The notes under the pieces: model-generated | The model's database searches: none | What the model was told of the DNA's origin: nothing | What the model saw: only the letters and a program-made list of their open reading frames with translations | NCBI GenBank assembly: GCA_013368315.1 | Contig: JAACJM010000053.1 | Location: 248,001 to 312,000, forward strand | DNA length: 64,000 bases | DNA from: Tetrapyrgos nigripes | Lineage: Eukaryota > Basidiomycota > Agaricomycetes > Agaricales > Campanellaceae | Reading direction: 5' to 3' | In this document: one piece after another, positions 21,915-34,200 of the stretch | Position numbering within the stretch: position 1 is the first letter of the stretch | Layout of the letters: every line of letters starts with the position of its first letter | Translations under genes and position numbers: made by a program

Positions 21915-23288
21915 ATGCCAAGAATGCATTCCTCCTTTCTGATATCTTCAGATACCACTGGGGTTCAAGGGGCTTTAGTGGAAGCTGCAGTTGAAGGACT
22001 TTGCTTTGGTAGATCTTCTTCCATTTAAAATATCTCTTTACTCATTGTACCCTGGATGTCTAGGCATTCAGCTTTTGCTTACTATTTCCACTATCTTGCT
22101 ATTATGGTAGGTCTGTCCTGAACTTTTTTCTGAAGCAACCTTGAACATGGATGGATCCAGTCAACAAGGACTTCAACAGTCACCAATGCGATGTTTTCTC
22201 ATGGCTGCATGTGCAATGATGCTTATAAACTCGGCTTGGATATTGGTGATGGATCAGGTATATGAGATAGTTGTGATCCAAGGGTTGGCATATCAGACAT
22301 ACAACCCTATTCCAACTGTGACTATAATTTTAGTAATGCAGACAGCAACTTCAAGAATTAGTGTGAGTGTCTCTGTACTATTCTCATTTGAATACTGAAG
22401 TATATGTGATAGTACCTCCTGGGAGATATAATTGTGTTTGGAGAGCATGGATCATTTTTCAAAGGGAAACTATTCCCAGAGGGATTCTTCTTTTCTGTAT
22501 TGCTCAATCATTAGGTAAGAATCCATACCATCTTGATTAATTCTGTTAAGCTCACTTTTCTGGGTGTAGGCTGTAGTATATATGATGCATTCCTTGCCAT
22601 CAGAATTGTGCTTGATGGAGATTTTGTATGTAAATATTTTTTTGATTTATCACACAGCTTGGCCTTAAATTATATGCAGGTAACACATCAGGCTACCCGA
22701 GTGATAATGCCAGTATCACTCGTCTTCACCAATCTCTCAGCAACTGTTTTGATTGCACTCAAGACTTGGTAGGCACACAACAGATTGTTAGCTTCCTAAT
22801 TTCCAGCTTTTAACTTGATTTCTCAACAGGCACTACAGACAATCTGTTAAAGCTCACCTTGGTAGATTAAATACCAAAAACCAAGTTGAGCAGATACTGG
22901 TACTCTTAGTACAGTCTGGTACAATCTATTGCATTCCCTGGGTAGGTAATGATCATTTTTAAAATTTGAATGTTAATTTGAACATTTTGAACTACAGATT
23001 CTAGCCATACCTGGTATATTCAACCCAAGGTATTACCACTCTGTAGGACTCTACCTAAGCGCAGCAAGACCCTCCCTAGCAGCAATTTACCCCACCACAA
23101 TCATTCTCCTTTCCCATCTTTATGGCAAGAACAACCAAGATACCATTCTTGGGAGTTTTTCAACTTCTCAACCTCTGGAATTTGCAGTCCCTGCAAGTCA
23201 CGCATCTCAATCTACGCAGTCAAATGGTGTTTATCAGACAAAGAATGAGATCCAGAATGTCGGTAGAGGAGAATCTGCGGTGGTTTGA
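21915..23288 (+). CDS. Seven-transmembrane protein, uncharacterised Agaricomycete family
   Basis: An eight-exon chain can be read with every frame preserved. It starts MPRMHSSFLISSDTTGVQGA (ATG 21915; a second in-frame ATG is at 21924), then IQLLLTISTILLL, RCFLMAACAMMLINSAWILV, PPGRYNCVWRAWIIFQRETI, SIYDAFLAIRIVLDGDF, VTHQATRVIMPVSLVFTNLS, HYRQSVKAHLGRL, VEQILVLLVQSGTIYCIPW and RPSLAAIYPTTIILLSHLYG, ending GRGESAVV-stop at 23286-23288. Introns are about 45-70 nt. The VWRAW motif between helices and the NxxTKVEK/VLLVxSGxxYC-like helix 6 are hallmarks of a large mushroom multi-pass family of unknown function. A receptor-like role is often assumed because of seven helices, but nothing in the sequence proves G-protein coupling. 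It appears intact, unlike the copies at 6.8 and 11.2 kb. Confidence 0.8.
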
Positions 23289-23329
23289 ATTCGTTTTTAA
23301 AGTTGTATAGTTTACAATGATTACGAGGC

Positions 23330-23386
23330 CTCTTAAAGGCCGAGTTAACTTATGTCGACCTCAAAAATTTTACCACGACCTCAAAC
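23330..23386 (-). repeat. Dispersed repeat R1, copy 2, fragment left of the copia element
   Basis: The reverse complement (GGTCGTGGTAAAATTTTTGA, then AAGTTAACTCGGCC) continues the R1 copy found at 30272-30400. The copia insertion with its CAAAC target-site duplication splits the two parts. Confidence 0.6.
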
Positions 23387-23670
23387 TGTTGAGCAGGCTA
23401 TGTTCTATATACGTAGTGGCAACTGCATACTTACCTGGGGATGTAGAAGTGCTTGTTAGAGCAGTTTGTTAGAGGTTAAGAGCGATGAGTAGTAAGGGAA
23501 ATCCTTATTCTTGTAGGGCAATTTATGAGCCCTTATATACTGTTCTAGATAGTACATGTGACTACTTATCTAAGAACTACTGATGTATAGTAAGTGTAAC
23601 TAACTAGATTACTATCTAATTTACATCTAATCTAATGTTGATGGCTGCTTACTAATTCGCCAATTCAACA
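23387..23670 (-). repeat. Copia 3' LTR
   Basis: 284 bp. Read on the minus strand it starts TGTTGAATTGGCG and ends CTCAACA. It differs from the 5' LTR at three C/T sites (near 23417, 23595 and 23659). Confidence 0.95.
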
Positions 23671-23792
23671 CTCCCCCTTGCTAAGCTGCACCGTTAGTGC
23701 GCGTAAGCATAAAGGCGCTATAAGCAGCCGAGGTTCATCTTCGTTATTTGAGATACATTGTACCACGGTTCTATGATATGTTATACCAAGGC

Positions 23793-26700
23793 TTAACTAG
23801 TATAAAACTGGAGTCCTAGTTGTGATCTAAACTTCTCAAATTTTTGTTTGCCAAGATTCTTTGTAAACATATCAGCAGGATTATCGCTTCCTTCTATGAA
23901 CTTTATTGTTACGTTCTCATTTGCTACATGTTCACGAATAAAGTGATATTTGACAGCAATGTGTTTTGAACATCGTTCTGTAACAGGAATGGATGCGATG
24001 AAGATAGATCCTTGATTGTCCCCATAGATATTGATAGCTTTCATCTTGATGTTAAGTTCTTTTAAGAGAGCTTTTATCCAGATGACTTGGCGACTACAAT
24101 CACTAAGTGCCATATATTCAGCTTCGGTAGAGCTTAACGCGATTGTAGTTTGAGCTCTAGAAGCCCAGTAGAAAGTACCACGGGCTAATGTTAGGAAGAA
24201 GCCAGTATGTGATCGATGATCGTTTGGGTCTGATGCCCAATCAGAGTCTGTGTATGCAGCTAGACCAGTTCCTAGTGGATCTGATTCAGTGATCTTTTTC
24301 TTGGATCCGTCATACACTAATGCATAGTGTCGAGTACCTAAAAGGTAATGGCAAATCCAGAGAGCTTTAGTTAGATGATCATCTGAAGGGTTTGCAGCGT
24401 GCTGTGCCATTTTGGTAATGGCGAAAGCTATGTCAGGATGAGTTCCTAACATGATGTAAAGAAGAGACCCGATGACAGTTTGGTATTTCTGTCGAAGAAC
24501 TGGGTCAACTGGGGATTTGTTTTTTATAGGATAGTATCCTGCAGGTAATGGAGTAGCAGAAGCTTTCGCATTTTGCATACCACATCGTTCTAGTACCTTC
24601 TCAAGGTAGGCGCATTGATCAAGATAAATCTTGCTGCCTTTCCTGACAATGTTCATTCTAAGAAATTCTTTGGCATTGCCAAGATCCCTGCATTCCCATT
24701 TCTTCATAAACTTTGCCTTTAGTTTGAGCACTAGCTGTTTGTCTACTCCACAGAATAAGGCATCATCAACGTAAACAACGGCAATAACAATGTAACCGTT
24801 TTGATTATATACGAAGATTCCGGCATCAGAGTTGATTTGTTTGAAACCAAGTTCTGCCATGGACTTGTCGAGACCTTTCCACCAAGCAAGACCAGCTTGC
24901 TTAAGTCCATATAGAGCACGAAGTAGCTGAATCACTTTGCGTTCTTTTCCAGGTTCTATAAAACCTTCCGGTTGTTCCATATAGATCTCTTCTTCAAGTA
25001 TGCCATAAAGGTAGGCTCTACGAACATCAACACCTGAGATGTGCCAATTATTGAGGGCTGCCAATGCGAAGATAAGGCGCACCGTCTCGAAGCGAACAAC
25101 TGGAGAGAAGACTTGATCGAAGTCTAGACCTTCAATCTGTGAAAAACCTTTAGCAACGAGTCTCGCCTTCTTACGACCATCAGTTTTGATGTCAAAGACC
25201 CATCAGTTTTTTATGACTTTCCTATTCTCAGGATGATCTATGAGTTGGAAAGTTCCGCGCCTGCGAAGTACCTCTAATTCTCCACAGCAAGCGATTTTCC
25301 ATTTCTCTTGCTCTTTATCTGGTAAGAGCAATATTTCTCGGAGTGTCCATTCGCGGGGAGATTTAGAGTCAATTGCATTATTAAGCAAGAGATTTATCAT
25401 CTGTACTCCCCCTTCCCGGCATAGTTGTGCCTGATCTTCTAAAAGATCATTTCCATCTGTATTAGATGCAGAATTCTCATCGTTTGATGTGGACGAATGT
25501 GGCCTGAGATCTTCATCAGCGTCTCCTGAGTCACTTTGTCCTGTGGAACTAGGACTGGGATCCCGTGGTTCTGCGGCTGCAGTCCTATGTGGTTGGTTTA
25601 GCTGTTGCCATGCCTCACATTCTCTTGCGGCTCTATCAGTGTCGCGTTTATCAGCTGCAACCTGTTTGTCTGCATCGCGTGCACGCACGCCAGGGGGCCG
25701 AGTGCTCCCCTGTCTCCAGGCTTGATTAGAGTCTGGTACAAATGTTTTTGGTGCTCTCCTGTCACATTGAGTTCGTCTAGGTGCAGGAGGCGGATTCAGT
25801 GATTGTCTTGGTCACCTCAGAGGTGTCTGTGGAAGCTGAGGTGGTGTTTCAGGTTCAGATTCAGATCTCGGAGGCGGCGTTTCCAGTGGCGATCTCCACG
25901 GACTCTGTCTGTCAGCATCGTCATGCCGAACATTAGGTCTCCTTTTGGAAGGTGCGTTGGGAGGTATGTAAAAATGCTCGTCTTCATCTTCGCCGAACAT
26001 TTGAGGAACATCCTCATTAGGATCGTCTGGAATGTCTTTCAACATTATAGGAAGTCATTTCGAGTTTGTTGTGCTTTTGTCACATTGAGGAAACAAAGTT
26101 TCGTCGAATACTGCTTGTGATGCAGTGAATAATGCATTGTTCTTTCTCATGAATAAATCACCATGTCCGCCTGGGGCGGGACCAAGATAGGTCATGAGTT
26201 CTGTTTTGGAAGCGAGTTTGTTCTTTCGAATTTTCGCTGGAACGTAGACATACGCTCTGCAGCCAAGTACACGTAAGTGGTCCATACGAGGTTTTTTCTT
26301 TTCAAGAACTTCATATGGTGTTATCCAGTCATGTCGCCACATCGGAGTGCGCGTATATAAATACACTGCATGTGTAACACAAAATTCCCACCAGCTGTCA
26401 GGAAGACACGCGTGTTTGCGCATCGCCTCAGCCTTATCCATTATAGTGCACATGAGGCACTCGGCACGACCATTTTGTTGGGGGTGTATGGTGCGCTTTG
26501 TAGGATCTTGATGCCTTTGTCTTTCAACATTTCGATGAAGGCACCTTTGATATATTCTCCCCCTGCATCGGACATCCATTGTTTGACTTTAGACTTGTAT
26601 TGGTTCTCAACCATGGCGAGCCATTGGCAAGTTACGTGAACTGGTGTTTTCTTATTGTTTAACAGAAAAGCCCACACGTTAGATGTAAAGTCGTCCAAGA

Positions 26701-28326
26701 AGATTATCATGTAATTGAATTTGTGATACAATTCAGTGGGGAATTCTTTGAGATCCGAATGGATTAATCCAAAGGGACGTGACACCCGTCTTTCTGATGG
26801 TGGGTAAACTCGTTGTGGTGTTTTTCCTTCAAGACATCCGTGGCAGATAGGTGGTTGTAAAGGAATATTGAATTCTGGCCAGCCGTCGGTATGTGTTCGA
26901 AGATGCTTGAGAACATCATGAGAAGGGTGCCCAGCACGTTGATGTGCTAAGTCGAAGTTGATTTCATAAATCATAGTGTCTGCCAAAGAGGCGACGTCAG
27001 TTTTGGTATGAGTAAGATAGTAAATAGTATCTTCTGGTGATTGTTTGGTAAATGTCAACCATCGACGACGCATTGTGTTTCCATCTACATCTGTCATTTT
27101 GTCATGTTTCATCAGCATGATCATTTTGTCTGATCCATGAACTGTCACTCTGTCTGACTGTAGAAAAGTTCCAAGTGACAGTAACCGTTGATTTAGATCG
27201 GCAACATAGTAAACAGGGGCAACTTTGAAGTAATGAGATCCCTGTTGTATGATGACAGTACCAGCGGTGTTGGTTTTGGTAACTCCATTTGCAGTTTGAA
27301 TGGAGATAGGATCTACTTTATGTGACTTAACGAAATCGGTTAAGTCAAAAGTGTAATGTGCAGATGCTCCAGAATCGAGCAACCAGGCATTGTCATAATG
27401 TTTCTGGTTGATGAGAGTATTCTTTCCCTTGCAATTCACACAAGATGAATAATAAGTCCCACAAGGACACAATATATTTGGTACATTATAAATAGAGGGG
27501 CTAATAGAGCCCAGAGGAGCGGTATGTATAAATATGTTACAAGTATGTGATAATAATAATTCACATGCAACCGGGCTCATCATCTGCACTGTATGTAATG
27601 TGTCAGATACTCTATTCACAATGGAAGAGAAAGAGGGTGTGGCGTACCTGTAGTACCCGCCATCATTCCAACCCTCAGAAATAATCTCCTCCTCGGAGTC
27701 AGACCTGAGGGAGATAACATCCATGTCCGGAGAATCGGACAGAGGTTCAAGGTCTGGCATTGAGTCGGCATCCTCGCTGACATCCGAGTTGGAAGCACTG
27801 TGGGATGTGGAGATTTCCTCAAATAATGGGGTCACCGACTGTGCTTGACTCCACCCCGATGAATTGGAGGCGCTCATTTGGTCGAGGTCCCCATTGAGGT
27901 CCTCAAGGCCCTCGTTGTACTCCCTGTCGAAATCCCCTGAATACCACCTTTGGGTCATTTCGTCGGTGACCATATGAAGACGCTCCTCGAGCGTTCTGTG
28001 GTTGGGGTCAATGTTCTCCTTGTTGGAATCCCCCATGTCGATGAGACCGGCCTCCCACATTCTGAGGCGCTTGGTGGACTCCTCCTTTTCCTTTTGGAAC
28101 TCTTCTGAGTTCATGCTCCCCACGTTGGAAATGAGGCTGTCTGACAGCCTGTCATTCTCCTTGGCCATTTCGGCGTCGTCGTCCATTCCCATGCACTTGT
28201 CGTGTTTCCACCCGAAGTTGTTCCATGCCTCCTCTTGCTGTGGAGTACCCCAGTTGGCAGCACCCCAACCATCAGAGACAGGTTTGTTGTCACGGATGGT
28301 GAACCAATGGTCGTCATCGTGATCAG
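23793..28326 (-). pseudogene. pol: Copia pol: protease, integrase, RT and RNase H, with frame breaks
   Basis: The reading starts upstream of 28192 in an acidic linker. The protease motif LLDSGASAHY is near 27390, a His/Cys zinc region of the pre-integrase (HQRAGHPSHDVL ... CHGCLEGK) near 26850-26950, and the integrase core FGLIHSDLKE, MIIFLDDFTSNVWAF and DAGGEYIKGAF near 26560-26790. A frame change near 26470 leads into QQNGRAE and the C-terminal integrase to 26055. Further linker ORFs follow at 25812-26045 and 25203-25688. RT continues past an in-frame TGA at 25203-25205 (VIKN-stop-WVFDIKTDG, where Arg is expected) into 23793-25082 with VVYVDDALFCG, and RNase H with YTDSDWA, ALSSTEAEYMAL and YGDNQGS. 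At least three lesions separate the domains, so it is probably not autonomous. Confidence 0.9.
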
Positions 28327-28329
28327 GGT

Positions 28330-29657
28330 TTAGTCAGTGTGAGAGAAACCAGGAGGATAGGGGGTGACGAGGTTTTGCCAATAGTATCGTTCCATGAAAG
28401 AATGACCATCGGAGATGATAGAAGGACGAGGGAGAGAGGTAGAGGCTTCGGAATGAGACATGTGTGCTAGTTCAAGGTCTTTGATGAGCTCACCAGTTGG
28501 CTTTAACCCATTATCACGAGCGGTTTTAAAGGCGTTCTGGACAGATGAGAAAAATCTGTCAAAAGGCTTTTCTGACTCGCTAAAGAAGGGTTTACACACA
28601 TCTTTGGTAGAGGGCTCCGTGACTGTGATGGTTGGAGTTTTCTTGAAGAACTTCGCTGCATGTATGACGTGTGAGTATCCTAACTTAATAGGACCCATAC
28701 TCTGGGCTTGTTGCTTCTGGCGTGTTTGTTCACCGGCGCGTTTTCCGTGGCTTTGCCAGTTGCCACGTCCTCGGCCTTTACCTCTCCAAGCGCTGCTGCC
28801 GCCTTTATGGCGCTGCTGCCGCCTTTATGGCGCTGCTGCTGCTGTTCTTCAAAGACAGGAGGTTTGCCTTTGTGTTTAATCGCCGTGATTTTGGTGGCGT
28901 TGGCAGACTGAGGTTTCTTTCCACCGCGAGCTTCCCAAGTATTAACAACATGAGTTCGGAGATTATCGAGTGTCTCGTGTTCAAAATTGTTGATATCGTC
29001 TTGAGTGATTTTGGCGATGATGTAGGCATAGATGTCAGGAGGGAGTTTGTTGATAATGATCATGAATTGGAGATACATGGGGATCTCGGTGTTGTCACCT
29101 GCATTAGTGATGTGGGTTAGGTACATTTTGATGAGATCAATAGCTGCGCCAGGATGAGCGTTGCGAGGAATTTCAACGTTCATGGCACACTTGAAGTTCT
29201 GAAAGATTTCAGCAGCTCCAGGCCTACCATAGAGATCTTTGAGTGTGTCCCACATAACTCTAGCGGTGGTGATATTTTCGATTTTGGCACCAATAGCTTG
29301 AGCGACACGGAGTTTGATGACACCCATGGCTTTGTCGTTATCTTTTTCCCAATCAGCAACACTACCACTAGCAGCAGCAATGAAGTGAGGGGAAGGTGCT
29401 CCACTACCAGCGTCAGATCCTTCTCCATCTGCAGCAGCGGCAGCAGTAGTGCCACCAGTAGTTCCGGCGGGAGCTGCTGGAGGAGCTGATACAGGAGATG
29501 TGGATCCGACAATCTGGATTTCTCCAGGTTTGAGAGTATTGAGGACATAGGCGATGCCCTGAGATTGAAGCCAAGATTTGGACTTGCTGGCCCAAAGGGT
29601 ATAGTTCGGTCCAGTGAGTTCTGGAACGGTGGACATGAAGCTTGATCTGGAAGACAT
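28330..29657 (-). pseudogene. gag: Copia gag, in two overlapping frames
   Basis: The first frame (29657-28680, 325 codons) starts MSSRSSFMSTVPELTGPNYT and contains the usual gag pattern: WASKSKSWLQ, WDTLKDLYGRPG and a helical C-terminal half. It continues in another frame over 28698-28330 (MGPIKLGYSHVIHAAKFF...), ending just before pol. The 19 bp overlap may be a mutation or a frameshift signal. I saw no CCHC knuckle of gag type; the Cys-rich CPCGTYYSSCVNC motif comes later, in front of the protease. Confidence 0.85.
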
Positions 29658-29982
29658 TTCAAATGTGATCTGGGGATATAATCAAACTGTCAGCATAACA
29701 TCCTATATGCAAGATAAGCGGCGGCGTTAAGGACGCGCCATGAAAATAAATTAAAAGCTGCGCTAGCGCGCTTATGACAGTGATTATCCCCGGTATGCAT
29801 TATACCAGCTTGCAGCCATGTAGGCGCTACTGTGCACATACAGCAGCCATGAAGGCGCATGTAAAGAACTTCTGCCACAGAGGGCAATGTTCAAGCAGCC
29901 GCAGGGGTGCTACCAGGTATTATGCGGTCTAGGATGGCTGCCAGTAATGGCACGATGTCCAGGGCTTGCGGGGCCCATAACC

Positions 29983-30266
29983 TGTTGAGCAGGCTATGTT
30001 CTATATACGTAGCGGCAACTGCATACTTACCTGGGGATGTAGAAGTGCTTGTTAGAGCAGTTTGTTAGAGGTTAAGAGCGATGAGTAGTAAGGGAAATCC
30101 TTATTCTTGTAGGGCAATTTATGAGCCCTTATATACTGTTCTAGATAGTACATGTGACTACTTATCTAAGAACTACTGATGTATAGTAAGCGTAACTAAC
30201 TAGATTACTATCTAATTTACATCTAATCTAATGTTGATGGCTGCTTACTAATTTGCCAATTCAACA
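29983..30266 (-). repeat. Copia 5' LTR
   Basis: 284 bp direct repeat of 23387-23670, followed on the plus strand by the CAAAC target-site duplication. As 5' LTR on the minus strand it should carry the element's promoter. Confidence 0.95.
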
Positions 30267-30271
30267 CAAAC

Positions 30272-30400
30272 TCCCACCCCTTTTCATTGCCACAGACAGT
30301 CTTTGCCCTTTCCAACAACCAGAATGTCCAGACTCGGTCTAGACGAGATCCAAGGACCGTTAACGTCAATAACCATGACGTCATGCTAGCATGTCAAATC
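30272..30400 (-). repeat. Dispersed repeat R1, copy 2, fragment right of the copia element
   Basis: The reverse complement contains AGACCGAGTCTGGACATTC and AAAAGGGGTGGGAG, in the same order as R1 at 5690-5912. Confidence 0.6.
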
Positions 30401-30481
30401 AGTCTGCTTAACGCCCTTCTTCCCTCTCACTTTCCACTGATTCTCCCTCCCTTCTGCATAACTTGAGTTAGACTATGTGAA

Positions 30482-30520
30482 AGGGCCTCGTAATTTGCCA
30501 CGCGAAGCGATGGCCCTTTG
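30482..30520 (+). repeat. Short dispersed repeat, copy 2 (first copy at 4197)
   Basis: GGGCCTCGTAATTTGC and following bases match 4197-4232 with transitions. A shorter GGCCTCGTAA core is also present near 42126 and 50474. Confidence 0.4.
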
Positions 30521-30694
30521 CCCCAGTCTAATTATCGCAGTACTGGTCCCAAGTAGTCTTCAACTACACATAGCGACCTGCCATTTCCATTTCATACCCT
30601 ATCATCCCGAGAGAGACAGTACTGATTCCCGACACTCGATTTTTGGTTCTGACTCTGCATCTGTGTAGGTGAGCCGGATATCCGGTCCGCCACC

Positions 30695-30890
30695 CCTTGG
30701 TCGGAGCCTTTCCGAGTCCCTGCAGAGTTTCCTTGACAACGCGGTTTTTTCGGATCCAGACGGGACGCGCGTATACATTTTCAAAAATTGTAGCTGGCCC
30801 GAGCGTAAGCTGAGGAGATTCTCGGCATTCTTGGGTATCCAAAGTGCTCGTATCCACCTTGGGACCACTTGGTGCTGCATAGACGCGTTT
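30695..30890 (+). repeat. Dispersed repeat R2, copy 2
   Basis: Matches 20340-20560. Here it lies inside a 115-codon plus-strand frame (30669-31016) containing FLDNAVFSDPDGTRVY and ERKLRRFSAFLGI. It ends about 400 bp before the start of the 31.3 kb gene, so it may also form part of that gene's promoter or leader. Confidence 0.55.
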
Positions 30891-31286
30891 CATGGACTGT
30901 TTCTTGGATCGGAAACGCGTCGACGGTGGTCACACAAGTCGACATGCGTCATTGCCTCCATATGGAAGGTGGCATCAATTTCACACGACGGAAAAGGAAA
31001 GGTGTTGGATTTTTGAACCGTGCTTCTCTTCTATTTCACGAAACGCTACGACTCTCTTTGTATCGTTAGCTCTACTCGTGAGTCTACTTTGTTTGTCTCA
31101 CCCTTTTAGGCGCGTCGCTGATGGTCATTGTTACAGAAACGCATTGACTGCAAACACAAACCGCTCTCTGCTTCCAACCACTACATGCGTCCGTCGCTGC
31201 TTACTCTCATTCGGCTGTTTTGCTTACTTTTTTCAACAGAAACATACCAACTACCAATAAAGAACACACTGCTACACTAGACCAAG

Positions 31287-34200
31287 ATGCTACAAGCCAC
31301 CGCACAATACTCTGAGAATCCCATTACTACTCCTCGTCCTCTTCCTATTCCTCCTACCAGTACAACACGCTCAAGTATCAGACGCACCAAATCCAAATCC
31401 GACCTTCACGAGCACCTCTCCGTTCCAGCACCCGCCTCCAACTTTTGGAACTCTGTTCGTGGAGATGAATCTACGTCCACGCCTTCAGTAGAAGCTACTC
31501 CAAAACCTTCCACCAAACTCGTCAAAGCCGTGGATTTCGCTTCTTCTTCTTCTCATACCCCTTGCGTTGTGGAGGCTACGCCCAAGCCCAAATCCAAGTT
31601 CAGGGACTCGACGACGACGACGACGGGCCCGGTTCCTATTCAAAGCTCTCGTGCTGCTATGCGTGCAGCGAGATTATTGGATTTACAGAAGGAGCAGCAG
31701 AGGGAAGATGCGGATGCGTTGAGAATGACTGAGGTGTGTTTTCTTCCTGTTGTCAGGTTCTATTTCCCAACCCGCCATATACATATACTATCTCTTCTCC
31801 ACGCTTAGCGTCTATCTTCCTTCTCTCCCCTATTCTCCAATATAATTACTAGACACTGTGCTAACTCACTTCACTTCCACTTCCACTTCTATATACATAT
31901 ACAGGCCCAACGTCAAACACTCTTCTCCTCCTTCTCCAACGTCGCAGTAGAATTCCATGACCTCGACGGTCTCACCTGGACAGGTTCCGCCGTTAAACGC
32001 GCTACCGCTCTGGCTTCAGCTACTAGACACGGACATCGTCATCGTCATACTGTTTCGGAAGGAAACGTCTCTCCTATTATTTCCGTTAAACGACTAGGCA
32101 TGGGAGGGAGGCAGGGTAGCAGGAGTGCTATCGTGTCGTCTCCGTCTTCTCCTGGACGTGTTTCTCCTGCTTTGCTACTCTCCAACGACGACGACGGCCA
32201 TGAAGATGATGATGAAGACGACAACAATCAAACTATCCGTGCCGCCATTTCTCCATTTAACGCTCGTCTCGCCGAAGCTGCCCAGTTCCAGTCGCAGTCC
32301 CAATTGTTCATGACCACAGTTACGGATACACCATCCCGTCCTCGTCCTCGTTCCCATACCGCCATTGGTCGTTCAGGTCCAGCAGACGTCAACGACTGGG
32401 TATTTCCGTCCAATGAGACTGCGAGACCAGTTGGAGAGCATGCTAGTGTTAGTAGAGGGAGACCTCCTATCAAGGGAATGGGACTGGGAATTGGGAGCGG
32501 GAGTGGAAGCACGAGCAGCAGGGGCAGGAGCAGGTCGAATTCTGTCTCTGATGGTGGGGTATGTGGAGGTTTCGTTAGAGCGGGGTCTAGGGAGGCTGAA
32601 GCTGGATTGGCGTTGGGTAGAGGAGAAGGGACAGGAGTAGGCGAAGGAGATGTCAAAGATGGAGATGTGGATATGCAAACGTCAAAAGTCGTCCCCGTCC
32701 CCGTCACTGCCACCGAGGTTCCATTGACCCCTGAGAAATCTAACCTCGACGTTGGTGGGGATTTTGGTACTATGCGTGTCTCTACTACTGCTACTGCTTC
32801 CGGTTCAGGTTTAGCTTCTGCTTCTGCTTTGAGATCTCAGACCAACACCGCTGAGGTCGACATGGACATGGACACTCATTCCGACTCCGACTCCGAGTCG
32901 CAGACCAACCCCAACCCCAACCCCACCCTTTTCATCTCGGGCCTCGTCAGTGAACGTTGTCGTTCCAACTCGCTCCGTGAGGCTCCTATCGCTATCGGTA
33001 TCGTTGTCGATGTCGACGTTGAAGTTGATCGGGTTGAGTCCAACGAGTCCAAGGAGGAGGAGTACGACAAGGAAAACGAGAATGAGAGCGAGATAGAGGA
33101 TAACAGGGAGGACGAGGAAAAGGAAAACGAGAACGACACTCACCTCTTCGTCGCTGGCCTCGTCGGAGAACGAAGTCGTTCCAATTCGTTAAGGGAAGCG
33201 CCGATTGCTGTGAGGGTTGAGGTGGAGAGTATCGAGATGAAGGGTGAGTGGTTTGCCCTTTTTTTTTATTTCTGTCTTTTTTTCGTTCTATTTCTTCTCT
33301 GTGCTTGTACCTCTACCTCTTTCTTTCTTTATCCTCTCCGTTGTGTATTGTGTATTGTTCTCCCCAACCTCAAACCTTACTATTCATCCATACTGACTTT
33401 TTTTCCCTACAACATGTACAGACCCTGCGCCAAAACCAAAATCCCCCGTTATTGACCATGACCATGACCATCTTCGTTCCCATAACGATCGTGACGCTCC
33501 TCCACCACCACCACCACTACCTCCGTCTCTGTCTCCGTCTCCTTCCCAACCAAACACTACTACCACTACCGCTACCACTACCACTATTGTCCCCGCCACT
33601 ACAACGACAACGACAACGACAACGTTAAATACAACAACGGAAGCATCCTCTTCATCACTCATCTCCCACTCCCACAAACGCCGCCGCAACAGCGTCCTCC
33701 GTCCAAAACGTACTCCTCTTTCGCCTACTAACGCCAATTTCAACGTCGGTCCGAGTATTCCTATTTCTATTCCCAAACCCAAACCCAGACCCAAACAAAT
33801 GAACACGAACACGAACACGGACCCACAGCCCCAGCCTCAGCCAATGCCGAATCCGAAAATCAAACCCAAACCCAAAGAAGGCAAGATTTATTCTTCCTTT
33901 GGACTCGGTATGGGTACGAGTATGGGGTTGGGTAGAGCTTCTATTGACCCTGCCGGGGTTAAGGTTAAGCAGAAGCAGAGGAAGGGTACGCCTATGCCGG
34001 GGTCTCTTGGTACGGAGAGGTCGACTTCTGATCCTGCTCCGTATCCTGGGCTCGGTGTCGGTGTCGGTGTCGATGTTGGTGGATATCCTTCGGGGCTTTC
34101 GGGAGTGGCATCGAAGATTCAGAAGACTCGTGGAGAACGGAGGGATACGCCCATGCCTGGGACGCTGGCTGCGTATGCATCGGAGGAGGAGCAGGAGCAG

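Larger units (their letters stand above)
23387..30266 (-). mobile_element. Ty1/copia LTR retrotransposon, nearly complete, 6.88 kb
   Basis: Direct LTRs of 284 bp bound the element (23387-23670 and 29983-30266). The 5 bp target-site duplication CAAAC lies at 23382-23386 and 30267-30271. The internal order on the minus strand is gag, protease (DSGAS), integrase, RT (YVDD) and RNase H, which is the Ty1/copia order. A purine-rich tract (AGCAAGGGGGAG) sits next to the 3' LTR. The region after the 5' LTR begins GGTTATGGGCCCCGC, the probable primer-binding area, but I cannot name the tRNA. The LTRs differ at only three sites that I can see, so the insertion is recent, yet the ORFs already carry frame breaks and a stop. 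Confidence 0.95.
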
